A stretch of DNA of 64,000 nt from Gnetum montanum (lineage: Eukaryota; Streptophyta; Gnetopsida; Gnetales; Gnetaceae), in assembly GCA_015680685.1 (NCBI GenBank), contig MNCI01030279.1, positions 95,506 through 159,505 of the forward strand, read 5' to 3'. Shown piece after piece: positions 31,645-42,850 of this stretch (its first letter is position 1; the number at the start of each line of letters is the position of its first letter). The translations under genes were made by a program, and so were the position numbers. The notes under the pieces were generated by a model. It was not told the DNA's origin. It ran no database searches and saw nothing but the letters and a program-made list of their open reading frames with translations.

Positions 31645-33628
31645 ATGCCTTTCCTACAAGATTACGATAATGCCACACCTAGTGAGGAAGTTCATTGGAG
31701 AACCAATGAATTATATGAAAATGAAGATTGGAGTACACGACCTGAGGTGGAGGTTTCTTATAAACATAAACAAAAACAACATCATCCCAATGCACGAAAG
31801 CATAACTTACAAGATGACGATGAACCCCTACTAGCCACTACAAGCTTAACACAAATATAGGAGGCTGTTTGAATCTCCCGTAGGCATTGTAAAGAGAGTC
31901 GTCTACCCAAGCTTGATTTAAATAACTTCCCTAATTTTTTAGGAGGCCATGACTTAGATCTGCAACAACATTTACAAGCCTTTTATGATGCTTGTACGTA
32001 GAACAACATTGATAATAGTTGGCAAAACTCAAGCACTTTCCTATGACACTTGTTGGCCAAGCAAAACTATGGTATAAATCATTAAAACCAAATTCAATAC
32101 GATGCTGGCCAACAATGGTAGAACTCTTTAGTGAAATATATCAAACCTAGGCAAGAGTGTCAGCCTTGAGGAAACAAATCCAAGAGTGGAAACAAGCACA
32201 ACATGAACCCATGGACATGGCCTTAGAGAGATATTATGCACTATTAAACAACTGTCTAAGCCATGGATTCTCCAAGGAAAGGCTAATGTACCATATCATT
32301 GATGGGCTTCATGATGAAACAAGAGAGACCTTAGGAATGTATGACTAGGGCCAACTATATGAACTACGAATCCATCAAGTTCAAGAACTCATTAAGTGGG
32401 TAGCAAAAGAAGAAGGATAAATGGCTAGATGGGAGAGTGTTGAAAAACATCAATGGGACCAAAACTCAACTTAACAAGGGTCCATGATAGTAAAAAGGAG
32501 AAATCAACCTATCAGAAGGGGGAAGAACCATCTTTTCCCATATAACAATCATTAGAGGAAGTCAAGGAAAAGATCAATAAGATGTTGAAATGGACACATA
32601 AAAAGTATGGAGAATATATCAATATCATTGGAGATAGATTTTTGACAACCCAAAAAGTAGGACAAAGTATCAGTAGAAAATCGGAAAGAAGGGATAAGGA
32701 AAATAAGATCTCAACTGCCAATCATACAAATGAATGCAACATTTGCCTATATGATCACCCCAAGGGCCAATGCCCAGTCTTATTACATTTATATGAGCAT
32801 TGGGGAAACACGTTACATCTAGAGTTTGTATAGAGATACTATGTTCAATCATAGTGGAAACAATCCCAATCATGGGGGAAACCACCCTTAAACTGGAGAT
32901 ACCCTTCATATCATCTAAATCCAAATGCTTATCAAGTTCAACATCTTGTTTCCCCAACTAGGTCAACATACTCTATCTGACTGCATTACCATTCTTCTCA
33001 ATACTATCAGCCCATGTTCTCAACACAATCACCGCCTTGTCCACCTTCCACTTCTCCTAATTTTCAACATTCTCATCCTTTCCCTCCTTCTACATCACCA
33101 CCAAATGTTCCTAAGGTGCCTACACCATAGCAACAACCTCCAAACGTTACTTGTGCTACTATTGATAATAGCAGTTAGAGACCTCAGCAACATCAAAGGT
33201 GTCCCTTCTTTAGAAATGACCCTAGGAAGGGACAACACAATTCCAAGGCCACTGCATCCTCCAACTCAACAAAAGTCCAACCCTGTGATGCACCCTTATC
33301 TTCGAACCCAATGCCTCATGTTACTTCATTAAGGCCACTAATTAACACTCCAACAATCATACGGCCCAATGAACATAGCCATGGAAAGCAACGTCCCGAT
33401 CCTTGCATACCATCTTACAATCACAAACATCATAGTGGGTCAACTCATTATCCAGGAACCACATCTTATAAATTGCCCCACTATGTTTACTATAACCAAG
33501 TGTGTGGAGCCCAATGGGGTAAATATGACCAAGTCCAAATATTTCCAACATGCAAGGATCCTCACCTTCCACCTATTAATCCTTGTCATACTCAATTGTT
33601 TAGTTATGGGGGATATCCCCCATTCTAG
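31645..33628 (+). pseudogene. gag pseudogene of element C
   Basis: The ATG at 31645 opens 71 clean codons (MPFLQDYDNATPSEEVHWRT, DDDEPLLATTSLTQI) before the first stop. The Gag domain follows at about 31930-32400 (GQAKLWY, TMVELFSEIYQT, RLMYHIIDGLHDETRETLGM). The zinc knuckle near 32740 is intact (CNICLYDHPKGQC, the CX2CX3HX4C pattern). The tail is rich in Pro, His and Ser and ends FSYGGYPPF-stop at 33626. Stops near 32000 and 32346 replace Trp and Gln codons seen in A or B. Gag would form the particle; the protease and RT that normally follow are absent. Confidence 0.85.
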
Positions 33629-34995
33629 TAACAAGCAAGATTAATAACCACTTTTTATTTTCTTTGATTTTACAACTTTTTTTTCTAGTTTTTCATTTTT
33701 CAATTTCTTGTTTTATCTTTTTATCTTTTTACGTTTTTGTAAGTAATATCATCTATGAATAAAACACTCATGTGGCTCATTGGTTGAGGTGTTTTCTATC
33801 TTAATGAGTCTTGAAAGATCAATTATGTGGACAGTGAGCCCATTACACCCACTCATCCATTCTACAAATAAGAGGTTTTGATCGAGGATACAGTGATATT
33901 CTTGACATTTTTAAAACTTAAAATTAATTTCGTGTTCATTGTACTAGAAATGAAGAAGGATGGAGCAAGAGGGAATGATTAGAGTGTGACATCAAGGGAA
34001 CTTGCGATTCTCTTTGGTGACATCTGTGGGAGTTATCATGCAATGTGGTTGTACTAAGATCCTTGTAGATCTAACAAAAAATGGGAGTAAGAGTAATCAA
34101 AAGGGCACTTAAAAATCCAATGTTGTTCTAGGGGGTCCCATTGGAAAGACATGCACTCATGCCTGAAGGTTGGTAGCCTCTCTGGATTCAATAGTCAAAA
34201 AGAAAAAAAAAAGAGAAACAAAAAGAAAAAATAAAGGAAGTACCACAAAACAAAAATCACTCCTCCCTTCAACAAAATGCCAAGTGATCATATGCCTTGT
34301 TGTTCTAGTAGTCTCATAGTCGCTCATCATGGGATGCAGTGTCACTGATCAAAGAAATGGACTTGGTCCTGATCTTGGAACAATGGGTTAATGATATCTT
34401 AATCATGCTTTACATGCAGGATTCATTGTGCCCTAGGTCAGTTACACCATGTCCCAATTTCTACAATCCCTTCTATATTTCATCTCATCTCGTTGTTCAT
34501 GTAATTGTAGCTCATGTCTCATATAGCATAGAATTATTACATCATTCCGATGATATTTACGTGTGTGTTTTCTGGAATTAGTGTGGATTACATTTAACCC
34601 TTTGAGTACCCACGGACACTTTTAAGTGTGGTTACGCGAGGGCATTAAAGGTTGGAACCTGCTTTTGGGAGGATCCACTTGCGTAATTTTTGAAATTTGC
34701 ACTCATGACCCATCTTCCACATACCATCTATTACCCTTAGCATATTGCCAACAATCTTCTTCCCCTTATTACTATCCCTCTGATTCAACATTCCTATGAA
34801 CCATCACATAGCGTTTCTCTCCACCATCTGAGGTCCTTATTGATAAATTCCATACCATCATAATTTTTGTGCCTTTAGAACTAGTTGATTTACCCTAGAA
34901 CCCTTTAAAAATCATCTAGGTGTCCTTAGTTTACATCATTTAATTTCAAAAAAAAATATTAAAAATTCACTACATTCTCTAAGTGCCCTAACTTT
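33629..34995 (+). other. Gag-ORF2 spacer of element C
   Basis: It aligns with A (6443-7800) and B (20084-21480). The palindrome cluster of the internal promoter region is deleted here; only TTATATATATGTGACCCC at about 35003-35020 remains. No pol motif is seen. Confidence 0.65.
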
Positions 34996-35002
34996 GATGA
35001 AA

Positions 35003-35012
35003 TTATATATAT
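35003..35012 (+). promoter_or_regulatory. Internal TATA-like box, element C
   Basis: TATATATATG corresponds to the TATATATATG of A (7851-7860) and B (21569-21578). It lies upstream of the intron and ORF2. Confidence 0.45.
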
Positions 35013-35270
35013 GTGACCCCTACAACACTTACCATCATTTCCACTATTCATGTAGGGGAGTTTTTGGAATTTTTCTCTACAACTTGTGATTGTGAAACCC
35101 TTGCTTTTATACCTATATCTCACTCACTGGTACTCTGATTTTCATTCCATATGAACCTACTTCAACCCAGAGTGTTCAGCTTAGTCGTGGGGGAGGGGCA
35201 CATGCTGAATAGCACATAATTTTTTTTCAATTCATCATTGCCCAAAGAACATCTTTAAGGGTAATTTGTT

Positions 35271-35500
35271 GTAAAATTAAGAATACAATGTGTCAAAAAC
35301 ATTTCATCCCCTTAGCTATACCAGAAAATTAAATTTGAAAACCACCTAAGAAAAGAGGACTCAACATTATAATCTTTCGAGGACATGGTCTTCCAATAAT
35401 TAACATCACATGGAAACAAAGTAAATCTATTAAGGCAAGCAGTAAGGTATAACTTAACTTCAAAAAAAACCTTACTAACGCTTGGCCTATGTGATTGCAG
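35271..35500 (+). other. Intron in 5' leader of ORF2, element C
   Basis: The donor TTTAAGG/GTAATT and acceptor CTATGTGATTGCAG bound 230 bases, with CTTACTAAC as a textbook branch-site sequence about 30 bases upstream. ATG at 35501 follows the acceptor directly. Confidence 0.65.
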
Positions 35501-38285
35501 ATGGCCACGAAACAAGAATAATGGAAAGATCCTGCTCAAGGTGGAAGCAAATGACCTAGGAGAGGAGAAGAACAAGCCCCTATCAGACAACATGTGGAGC
35601 AGGAGGAATAATCATTTAACATTTATCAAGAGGAACCTCCTACTATATAGTCTGGGCAGGCAGAAGGAGGAGCTGCTACAGCACCTAAATAGGGACAACA
35701 TCTCACGTTGCCCCAGGATTATGTTTAGGCTTTCTACAAAAGGTCCACACTCGTTGCAGTGATTGTGGAATTAAACTTTGAATCCTTTGCATAATTTTCT
35801 CCTAAGGCTATTAGGGATCACCTCCAAGGATCTCCCTTATGGCCTACCCTCTCTAAAAGCAGTGCCTGGTACTTAGGGGAGATGTACCAATTCTGCACAA
35901 TAGAGAACAAGGCACCATCATAAATATTTTTGGTGTGACAGTCAATTTCTCCGCACAGACCATTTCAGAAGTATTAAACCTTCTGAATATAGGGCTCAAG
36001 GTTTCTTAGTTATCTACCCATTCAAACCCTGATGTGCGATGAGTTTGGTTGGAAAGGGTGTATGGCAAGAACAAGACATTTGGAGAGTTGACAATGGAGG
36101 AGAGGATCTACTTTAAAATTGGAACATATCACCTCTTCCCCACGAAGGACTTAAAAAGAATATCAACGTATGTGGCAATAGGATGTGTAGTGTTGATGGA
36201 AAAGGTTAATGCTAACCTGCCCCTTCTATACTTAACAGAGATCCTAAGGTAGTTCGAGGAATAGAAGATAGGGAAGCTTGCCTTACCTTTTCCTTTTCTT
36301 ATTAGGAAGTTGTGCCAATGTGCTGGTATCAGAGGATACACTAATGATGTCCTTTGAAAAGCCCAAAATGCTTCATATGTTGAATTGCTAAAGCCACCAG
36401 CTGCAAGGAAATCCACTGGTGAGACATTGGGACTAGAACAAGAAAAAGAATAAATGGCTGGACCAATTGTAACCCAACTTGTAGGATCCAACCAACCTCC
36501 AAGTACGAGACCCAGCCAACAACAGGAAGTAGGGCCTAGCACCGGCCAGGATCAACCACCGCCACTACAAGATTATAGATCGTCGATGAGCCATTTGAGG
36601 GCCATTGCTCAGACGATCAGTTAGGCAGGTCGTGATGACGCAAATCTCTTCCATATCATTGATGATGTCATACAACCCATAGTTTCTTTAGATCACACAA
36701 GGGGTGAAGTGTCTATTCATACAGGAGGAGAGGAAAGTATTTGATGAAAACAAATCTTAGGAAACACTACATCTTTCCAAGTGCAATTAGAAACTAGTGA
36801 AGGGGCCACGGTGGTGGTCATGCAACACCAAGATGCAGCGAGAGCCATATAAGTGGTCGCAAATCACATTAAGGAATTGTTCAATGTACTTTTTGTGCCA
36901 CCAGCAGATCTCACAGGATCACGGGATGCTCAAACTTTGGCTGGAACCTCAATGACTCCTATGAAACATGAGGATGCACTTGATCGATTGCTACAAATAG
37001 GACAAATAATGACGTCTCTATTTGACATCCCTCAAGATGTTACAAAAATTCAATCAGACCTCATTTTGACTAAGGGGAAGCTGGTCTTAATAGAAGTGAG
37101 GGCCAAGCAGGTGAAAGCAAAGGTGCAGAAATTACAAGAGTAACTCGTGGTCCTAAAAGCAACACAGCGAGACCCCTTGCAATTTGTTCTCACAGATGAG
37201 CTAGACAATTTCAAAACTAAGCAACTAACCAAGCTACTAACAGAGAATAAAAAGGTGGTTGAAAAAAATGAGAAGGCTATTTGGGATGCCTCTGCAGCAC
37301 AGGCACAAACTCATGCACATATTAAGGAACTCAAAGCCTTACAAGAAGAAAAAAAGAAGCACATTGTCGACAACCTTCGATTGACTGCTGTGGAGAAGCA
37401 AAAGAATGTTCTCAAAGAACATTTTCATTAGTTATGAGAACAATTCATCTGGGTCACCCAAGACATGAGCTGTTTAGCCAGGGAGAACCGAACCCTCTCA
37501 ATGGAGGTATGCGCAATCCGTCAAAAGATAGCCATTGAAATAAGAGCATGGCAAAATGAGACTAAACATAATGAAAAGCTAAAGGAACACTTCTGAGATC
37601 AGGTGGGGATGTACAAATAGATCCTTGAGAAGGAGATCCATATGGCCAAGGCCCACATCAATGCTATCAGTGCTCAACACACTAACTGGCGGGCCTTATT
37701 GGACACTTATGCATTTGCCCACTAGGTAGAAGTTAAGAACCAAGACCTGCAGATCCAAGATCTTATAGAATAAATGGAGTTGCAAACTTGCGGTATGCCA
37801 AATTTACCATGTTAACAGTAGGGTGCCCGAGAATAGAGCTTGAGCAACAAGTAGCTACCACCTATGTTAAATATAAAGTAGAATTTGTAGAATGCAAGAA
37901 GATATTACAAAAATTGGAGATTGCAAATTTTGAACTTGAGGTGGTGAAGGTAAGCTACCAAGGCCAAAAGGGTGTTGCAGCAAATTTGGCTTGATGGCTT
38001 GCAGATTTTCAAGAGTACAGAGATAAAGCTAGAGCCTATGAGGAGGAATGATGAGTATTTGTGACCTGGTATGTCAAGGCAAATCAAATGTTTCCACAAT
38101 TACCCTGCCCATGGAAGGTGTTGATTCCATCAAATATCAGAACATTAGCATGGATGGCACAGGATCCTCAGACCAAAGAGGAGAAACTCCAGGCTATCCT
38201 TCAATGCCATCAAGTCCCAAGACCTGGAGTACAAGACAAGGGGAAAGCACTTATGGAGGAAACACTGCCACCAGGAACTACATGA
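35501..38285 (+). pseudogene. ORF2 pseudogene of element C
   Basis: The ATG sits right at the splice acceptor. After a Gln-rich start come the globular domain at about 35760-36350 (GVTVNFS, YFKIGTYHLFPTKDLKRIS, KVNANLPLLYLTEIL, RGYTNDV), the middle block at 36560-36750 (DYRSSMSHLRAIAQTI, GEVSIHTGGEE) and an open stretch at 36853-37140 (HIKELFNVLFVPPADLTGSR, EDALDRLLQIGQIMTSLFDI). A coiled coil follows at 37147-38040 (LLTENKKVVEKNEKAIWDAS, VAATYV-type heptads). It ends LPCPWKV, AWMAQDPQTKEEKLQA and a stop at 38283. The function is unknown. The long coiled coil suggests self-association or binding to Gag, as inference only. Confidence 0.78.
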
Positions 38286-38440
38286 GTTCCACCAATTTTG
38301 TAGCTGTAGAATTTTCTTTGTGTTGTGTCTCAGTTTTTTTTTCATTCCACACTATGGCATAAACCCATTTTTCACCATCCAATAATCCTATACCTATCCA
38401 CTGTGTAATCACTATAACTCGAGGACGAGTTTTCATTCAG

Positions 38441-38451
38441 TCATGGGGGTA
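38441..38451 (+). other. Polypurine tract, element C
   Basis: TCATGGGGGTA directly precedes the 3' LTR, as in element A's subfamily-2 end. Confidence 0.6.
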
Positions 38452-39293
38452 TGATGAGTCACCATTTAGTTCACCATAATATCATGTATGTGATACGTGA
38501 TATCATAGCCTGGCCACGATATTGCGTACGTGATATCGCAGCCTATCTCCTCATCTATAAATAAGAGGTAGACAGTTCCAATAAGAAGCTTTTTGTCAAT
38601 TTTAGTTTAAGTGTTAAAGTTTTAGTTCTTACTTTTCTTCTCAACCCTTTTCCTCCCAGTGTATGCCCACAGTGTGGTGAATGTAATTGGACGGCATCCT
38701 TTATTCCAATGTGATGTACCTGGACATGCACATGACCAGAAATAAAGTTCGAGATTACTTCATCATTGCAGCATTCACTTAGATTAATTATTTATTTACT
38801 TGTTATTTACTGCTTTCCTAGTTAATCTCTCTCTCTCCCTTAAACTCCTATTAAACATGGATTGAGAACAACTTGATTACGAGCATTTAAGTGTGACTAC
38901 TTGGTAACCTAGTAGCATACCTAGGATCTGCACTTGGTAATCCCAGTGGTAGTTGTGCACGAAGTCCAAGCTGTGTACAGCTGATTGAGGAATGGATGCT
39001 CATCACACTTAGGCTAGCTTAGATTCTCTCTCACCCTTTCTCTCGTAACTTAGATAATATTACCTTCCATTGCCTTCAAGAGTAGCATTAGATTATAAAC
39101 ACATCATACACCTCACTCTAGACTAAACCATATGTGACAAAGCTAATACTAGTCCAGATGGGAAGATAGTGAACTACGCCCTAAGGATAACTATCTAGAT
39201 ACCACAACTAGTCCGTCTGCGGAGTTCGATCAGATCGCACGTGTAATGCTCATATTTGTATGCTTAAGTGTAGGGGTACCTCGCCACTCATCA
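38452..39293 (+). repeat. 3' LTR of element C
   Basis: 842 bases. The U3 carries several palindrome units (ATAATATCATG, GTGATATCATAG, CACGATATTGCG, CGTGATATCGCAG), more than the 5' LTR. TATAAATA is at 38556-38563. Confidence 0.92.
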
Positions 39294-40500
39294 AATGTTT
39301 GTTATATTATCTGGAGCCAGGACCATTGATTCTTTAAAGATTCATCCTCCTTTTCATGTGCAAAGATACAAAAAGATTTCAGATACTAAACATCTCCAAA
39401 GTAGAATTACACAAGAAGTTTGTTTTGCTCAATTGGAGAATTAGGTATATTAAGTTCACACTTATCATTGTATTTTACCTTTTGCTCAATCTATTATGCA
39501 ACTCTATAATGTTTGTTGCAATAATTGTGCAATGTATTCCTTCATCAACATATACGAAATATATAAAATTTTATTTTAACCAGTTTATGTTTACCAGTAT
39601 ATATTATTTAGAATGCAAATAGTGATGATAACTTAAAAAATAAAAAAATAATTAAATTCTACTCATAGCTCACAAAACCGCTACACAAGAGAACTTACGA
39701 GTTTAATGTTTGTTGCATTATTTGGAGTCAAGACCATTGATTCTTTAAATATTCATCTTCCTTTCTATGTGCAAAGATATAGAAATATTTCATATGCTAA
39801 ACATCCCCAAAATAGAATTGTATGGAAAGTTTGTTTTGCTCAATTGGACAATTAGGCATATTAAGTTCACACTTATCATTGTATTTTTTCTTTTGCTCAA
39901 TCCTATTATACAACTTTGTCATGTTTTTTGTAATAATTGTGCAATGTGTTTATTCATCAACATATACGAAATATATAAAATTTTATTTTAACCAATCTAT
40001 GTTTACTAGTATATATTATTTGGAATGAAAATAGTGATGATAACTTAAAAAAAATTAAATTCTACTCATAGCCCGTGAAATCATTACACAAGAGAACTTA
40101 TGAGTCTAATGTTTGTTGCATTATCTAAAGTCAAGACCATTGATTCTTTAAAGATTCATCCTTCTTTCTATGTGCAAAGATACAAAAAGATTTCAGATGC
40201 TAAACATGTCCAAAGTAAAATTACAGAGAAAGTTCATTTTGCTCAATTGGAGGATTAGGCATATTAAGTTCACACTTATCATTGTATTTTTCCTTTTGCT
40301 CAATCTTATTATACAGCTCTGTAATGCTTGCTGCAATAGTTGTGCAATGTATTCCTTCATCAACATATACAAAATATATAAACTTTTATTTTAACCAATT
40401 TATGTTTTCCAGTATATATTATTTAGAATGCAAATAGTGATGATAACTTAAAAATTAAAAAATAATTAAATTCTACTTATAACCCGCAAAACCACTCCAC
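39294..40500 (+). repeat. Three tandem copies of a helicase 3' segment
   Basis: Copies start near 39294, 39705 and 40108, with periods of 411 and 403. Each begins with the Pif1 block (FVILSGARTIDSLKIHPPFH in the first), runs through RYKKIS and an AQLE-stop end, and continues into an AT-rich 3' region ending CTCATAGCY-GCAAAACC. Only the first copy joins the helicase fragment (beyond element C). The others are a triplication of the gene's 3' end plus trailer. The ORFs at 39356, 39767 and 40170 are shifted frames of these copies. Confidence 0.85.
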
Positions 40501-40526
40501 TAGCATAGATATATATATCTATATAT

Positions 40527-40792
40527 TAGCTAAGATAATTTTAAAAAAATTGATGTTAATCAAGATAACTAAAAACAAAATCACTCATACATCCTCTATT
40601 TCTCTACCACTTACCCAAAAATGCCATGAACAAACAAAGAAAGAGCAAACTTGACCAAGAGGGTAAAACTAAATTAGGTAAGTGAAAGAGAAACAAAAGA
40701 GGGATGAGTGATTCCATTTTTAGTTATCTTGTTACCTCATTGAGTAGTCAAGTTTGGTTAACATCATTTTTTTAAAAAATCATCTCAGCCAA
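40527..40792. mobile_element. Foldback MITE-like element
   Basis: The left arm (40527-40622) and right arm (about 40679-40792) are imperfect inverted copies. Left TAATTTTAAAAAAATTGATG pairs with right CATCATTTTTTTAAAAAATC, and CAAAATCACTCATACATCCTC pairs with GAGGGATGAGTGATTCCATTT. Runs of TA lie on both sides (ATATATATATCT before, TATATATATATA after), so TA target duplications cannot be resolved. There is no coding sequence. Confidence 0.65.
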
Positions 40793-41059
40793 CTTATATA
40801 TATATATATATCTAAGATAGTTTTAATAGTTTCCTTTGTTGATGAAGTCTACTCTGCTCGACATAGTGGCATTACACACTTGGGGAGGGGGCGTGTTTGT
40901 TAAGGTGAGCTACAAGTTGGAGAAGAAAAATTAAAACCAAAACCTTAATAGAGCCCAATGTTGCAAGATGATCCCCTAGTCACCTGCAACAAAACAAAAG
41001 CTTATCGCACCCCCAAAGACGACAGCTGAAAAAGGAGACCAATACAACTAACTCAAAGA

Positions 41060-42489
41060 GAAATCATTTAGAAAAAGGTAATATTATTGATAAATCCTAG
41101 TTCTCGACATTGAAGTTGAATAATACTAGCAATAGAGCATTTCATACCATAGTCAAATTCATTGTAGTTTGTGTTTTGATACCAAGCATCTAGGCGACAT
41201 TTCCAAATAAAGAAGATAAACTCAAATAATAGGATTTTCTAGGCTTTTTGAAGGTGACGCTTAACACAATCATCTTGAAAGATACATTGAGGAAAACCAA
41301 TAGAATGGTTAGGAAGGAAAACTTGGAGAGATTGATACCATTTCCAAATGTGTTGAGAGAATGAGCAATCCCAAAAGACATGTTGAAAGAAGTCATTCAA
41401 TTTACAAATGGGGCATTTAGGATGATCAATTCCTAAGAAATGAAACCTATGTCTGATGGGAAGACCTTGATGAACCAAGGACCAAAAAAAGAAACGGTGC
41501 TTAGGTTGGGCCTTGGAAGTCCAAATCTGACGAAAAATAGTTTTCCACTAATGGTCCTCAAGATGTAAAATCCAACGTCTATTTAGAGTGGAGAATTGAA
41601 AAACTTGTGCATGAAACCAAGCTTTGGCTTTAGAGATGTGTAAAGAGCGAAGAGGGGAACCATCAGGCCAAAACCAATCATCATACCAAGAAGTATTAGT
41701 ATGCAACTTATGCACAGCAAAGTTGGAAAGAACTTGCTCTATGTGTTGGTAAATGATAATATCTTGTCTTTGAAACCCCCATTTTACTTTCTCATGTGAC
41801 CAAGAGAGGGTAGGAGAATCATTTCTAACAGTATATAATTGATCAATATGGTGGAGATTGTGGTCAATAAAACGATTGGCCCTATGAGAGAATTCATCAT
41901 AAAGACAACCTACATGCCTTTTAAAAATAGGGGACCACCAGATCGAGTGAGTCGATAGAGAGTGCAAGCTTATCTGGGAAGGTTTCCATTGCAACAAACC
42001 TCTAAGCTAGCTCCAACACCGCCAAATTTGCTTAAACCAGAAAAAACCTTTGATCTTCTAAGAGCCTCCACTAATGATCCAATTGCTCCAATGAGTATTT
42101 TGCCATCTATGGTGAATACGAAAACAAGAGATATTATGTCTAAAAAGGATATTCCAAGCTTCATCTCCTTCAATACACCTAGTCACCCATTTGGAGGCCA
42201 AGAGAATACTTTGGTGCTCAATAGAGGCAAGGCCTAAGCCCCCGTGTTCTTTACTTAAAGTGCAAGTATCCCAAGCTACTCGATGAAAAGCTTTGTGATC
42301 ATCCTTATCCCCCCAAAGGAAATTCCTAAGAATGTTAATGCATTGAAAGGAAGATTTGGAAAGAGCCATAAAGGAAGAGTAATAGACATGAGTGGAGCTC
42401 AAAATATGATGAACTACGATAAATCTACCTGCAAGAGATAAGGGTTTAAAAACCCATTTCAAAGCTTTATGTTTCACCTTTTCCACCAC
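41060..42489 (-). pseudogene. LINE RT C-terminal part and zinc region
   Basis: 42489-42058 is open: KHKALKWVFKPLSLAGRFIV, FLWGDKDDHKAFHRVAWDTC, EHGGLGLASIEHQSILLASK. These are standard blocks after the RT core in plant L1-type elements. 41997-41548 continues (WWSPIFKRHVG, SWYDDWFWPDGSPLRSLHIS). 41478-41239 holds GLPIRHRFHFLG, CPICKLNDFFQHVFWDCSFS, the zinc-binding RVT-associated domain. Only a few frameshifts separate the pieces. The protein copies LINE RNA at the insertion site. The N-terminal endonuclease is absent. Confidence 0.85.
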
Positions 42490-42529
42490 ATTGTTCCATA
42501 TGGTAGTGGGAGTAGCAAATAAAGCAAAT

Positions 42530-42830
42530 ATCTATGTGGCTAAGAGGTATCTCTCTTCCACAACAAGGAAAGGATCTTGTTTACAACCAGTTTGTTGCAG
42601 ATGATACTTTTATCACTTTGATTGAGGATCATAATAATTTTAACACTGCCTTGCACTGCATAGATATCTACTGTAGAGCCTCAAGAGCTAAGATCAATTG
42701 GAACAAAACGCAAGCCATCTGATCTAGCTTCTCTCCTAGGCCTCCTTGGACTTATCATTTTGATATCAAGTGGCTATCTCCTATTGATAATTTCACCCTC
42801 TTAGGCATTATACACTTGGCTGGGTTTATT
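42530..42830 (+). pseudogene. LINE RT active-site segment, inverted
   Basis: The plus-strand frame reads GISLPQQGKDLVYNQFVADD, TFITLIEDHNNF and SRAKINWNKTQAI, then a stop and WLSPIDNFTLLGI. It carries the ADD active-site pair of RT motif C. In family order this belongs immediately before the minus-strand part that ends at 42489. It faces the opposite way. Confidence 0.8.
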
Positions 42831-42850
42831 GCCACCAACAGCTTTATAGA

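Larger units (their letters stand above)
30718..39293 (+). mobile_element. Element C: complete gag-ORF2 LTR element
   Basis: The 5' LTR (30718-31504) and 3' LTR (38452-39293) both begin TGATGAGTCACC and end ACTCATCA. Flanks AACAT (30713-30717) and AATGT (39294-39298) are consistent with a duplication of AACGT in which one copy lost the CpG on each strand. The best-kept primer binding site, gag, spacer, internal TATA, intron and ORF2 follow in the family order, and pol is absent. The element split a Helitron helicase gene. Confidence 0.92.
40860..42850 (-). mobile_element. L1-type LINE with inverted 5' part
   Basis: The minus strand from 42489 down to about 41060 encodes the C-terminal half of a plant L1-type ORF2 protein. 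The preceding part of the same protein (RT active-site block with ADDT) lies directly to the right but on the plus strand (about 42530-42830). This order, the 5' part inverted against the 3' part at one junction, is the mark of twin-primed LINE insertion. No clear poly(A) or target duplication was found at the left end. Confidence 0.8.

Noticed and set aside
39356-40394. Three similar open frames as a small gene family
   Set aside because: They are frame-shifted readings of the tandem helicase-end repeat. The true similarity is in a different frame and stops early.
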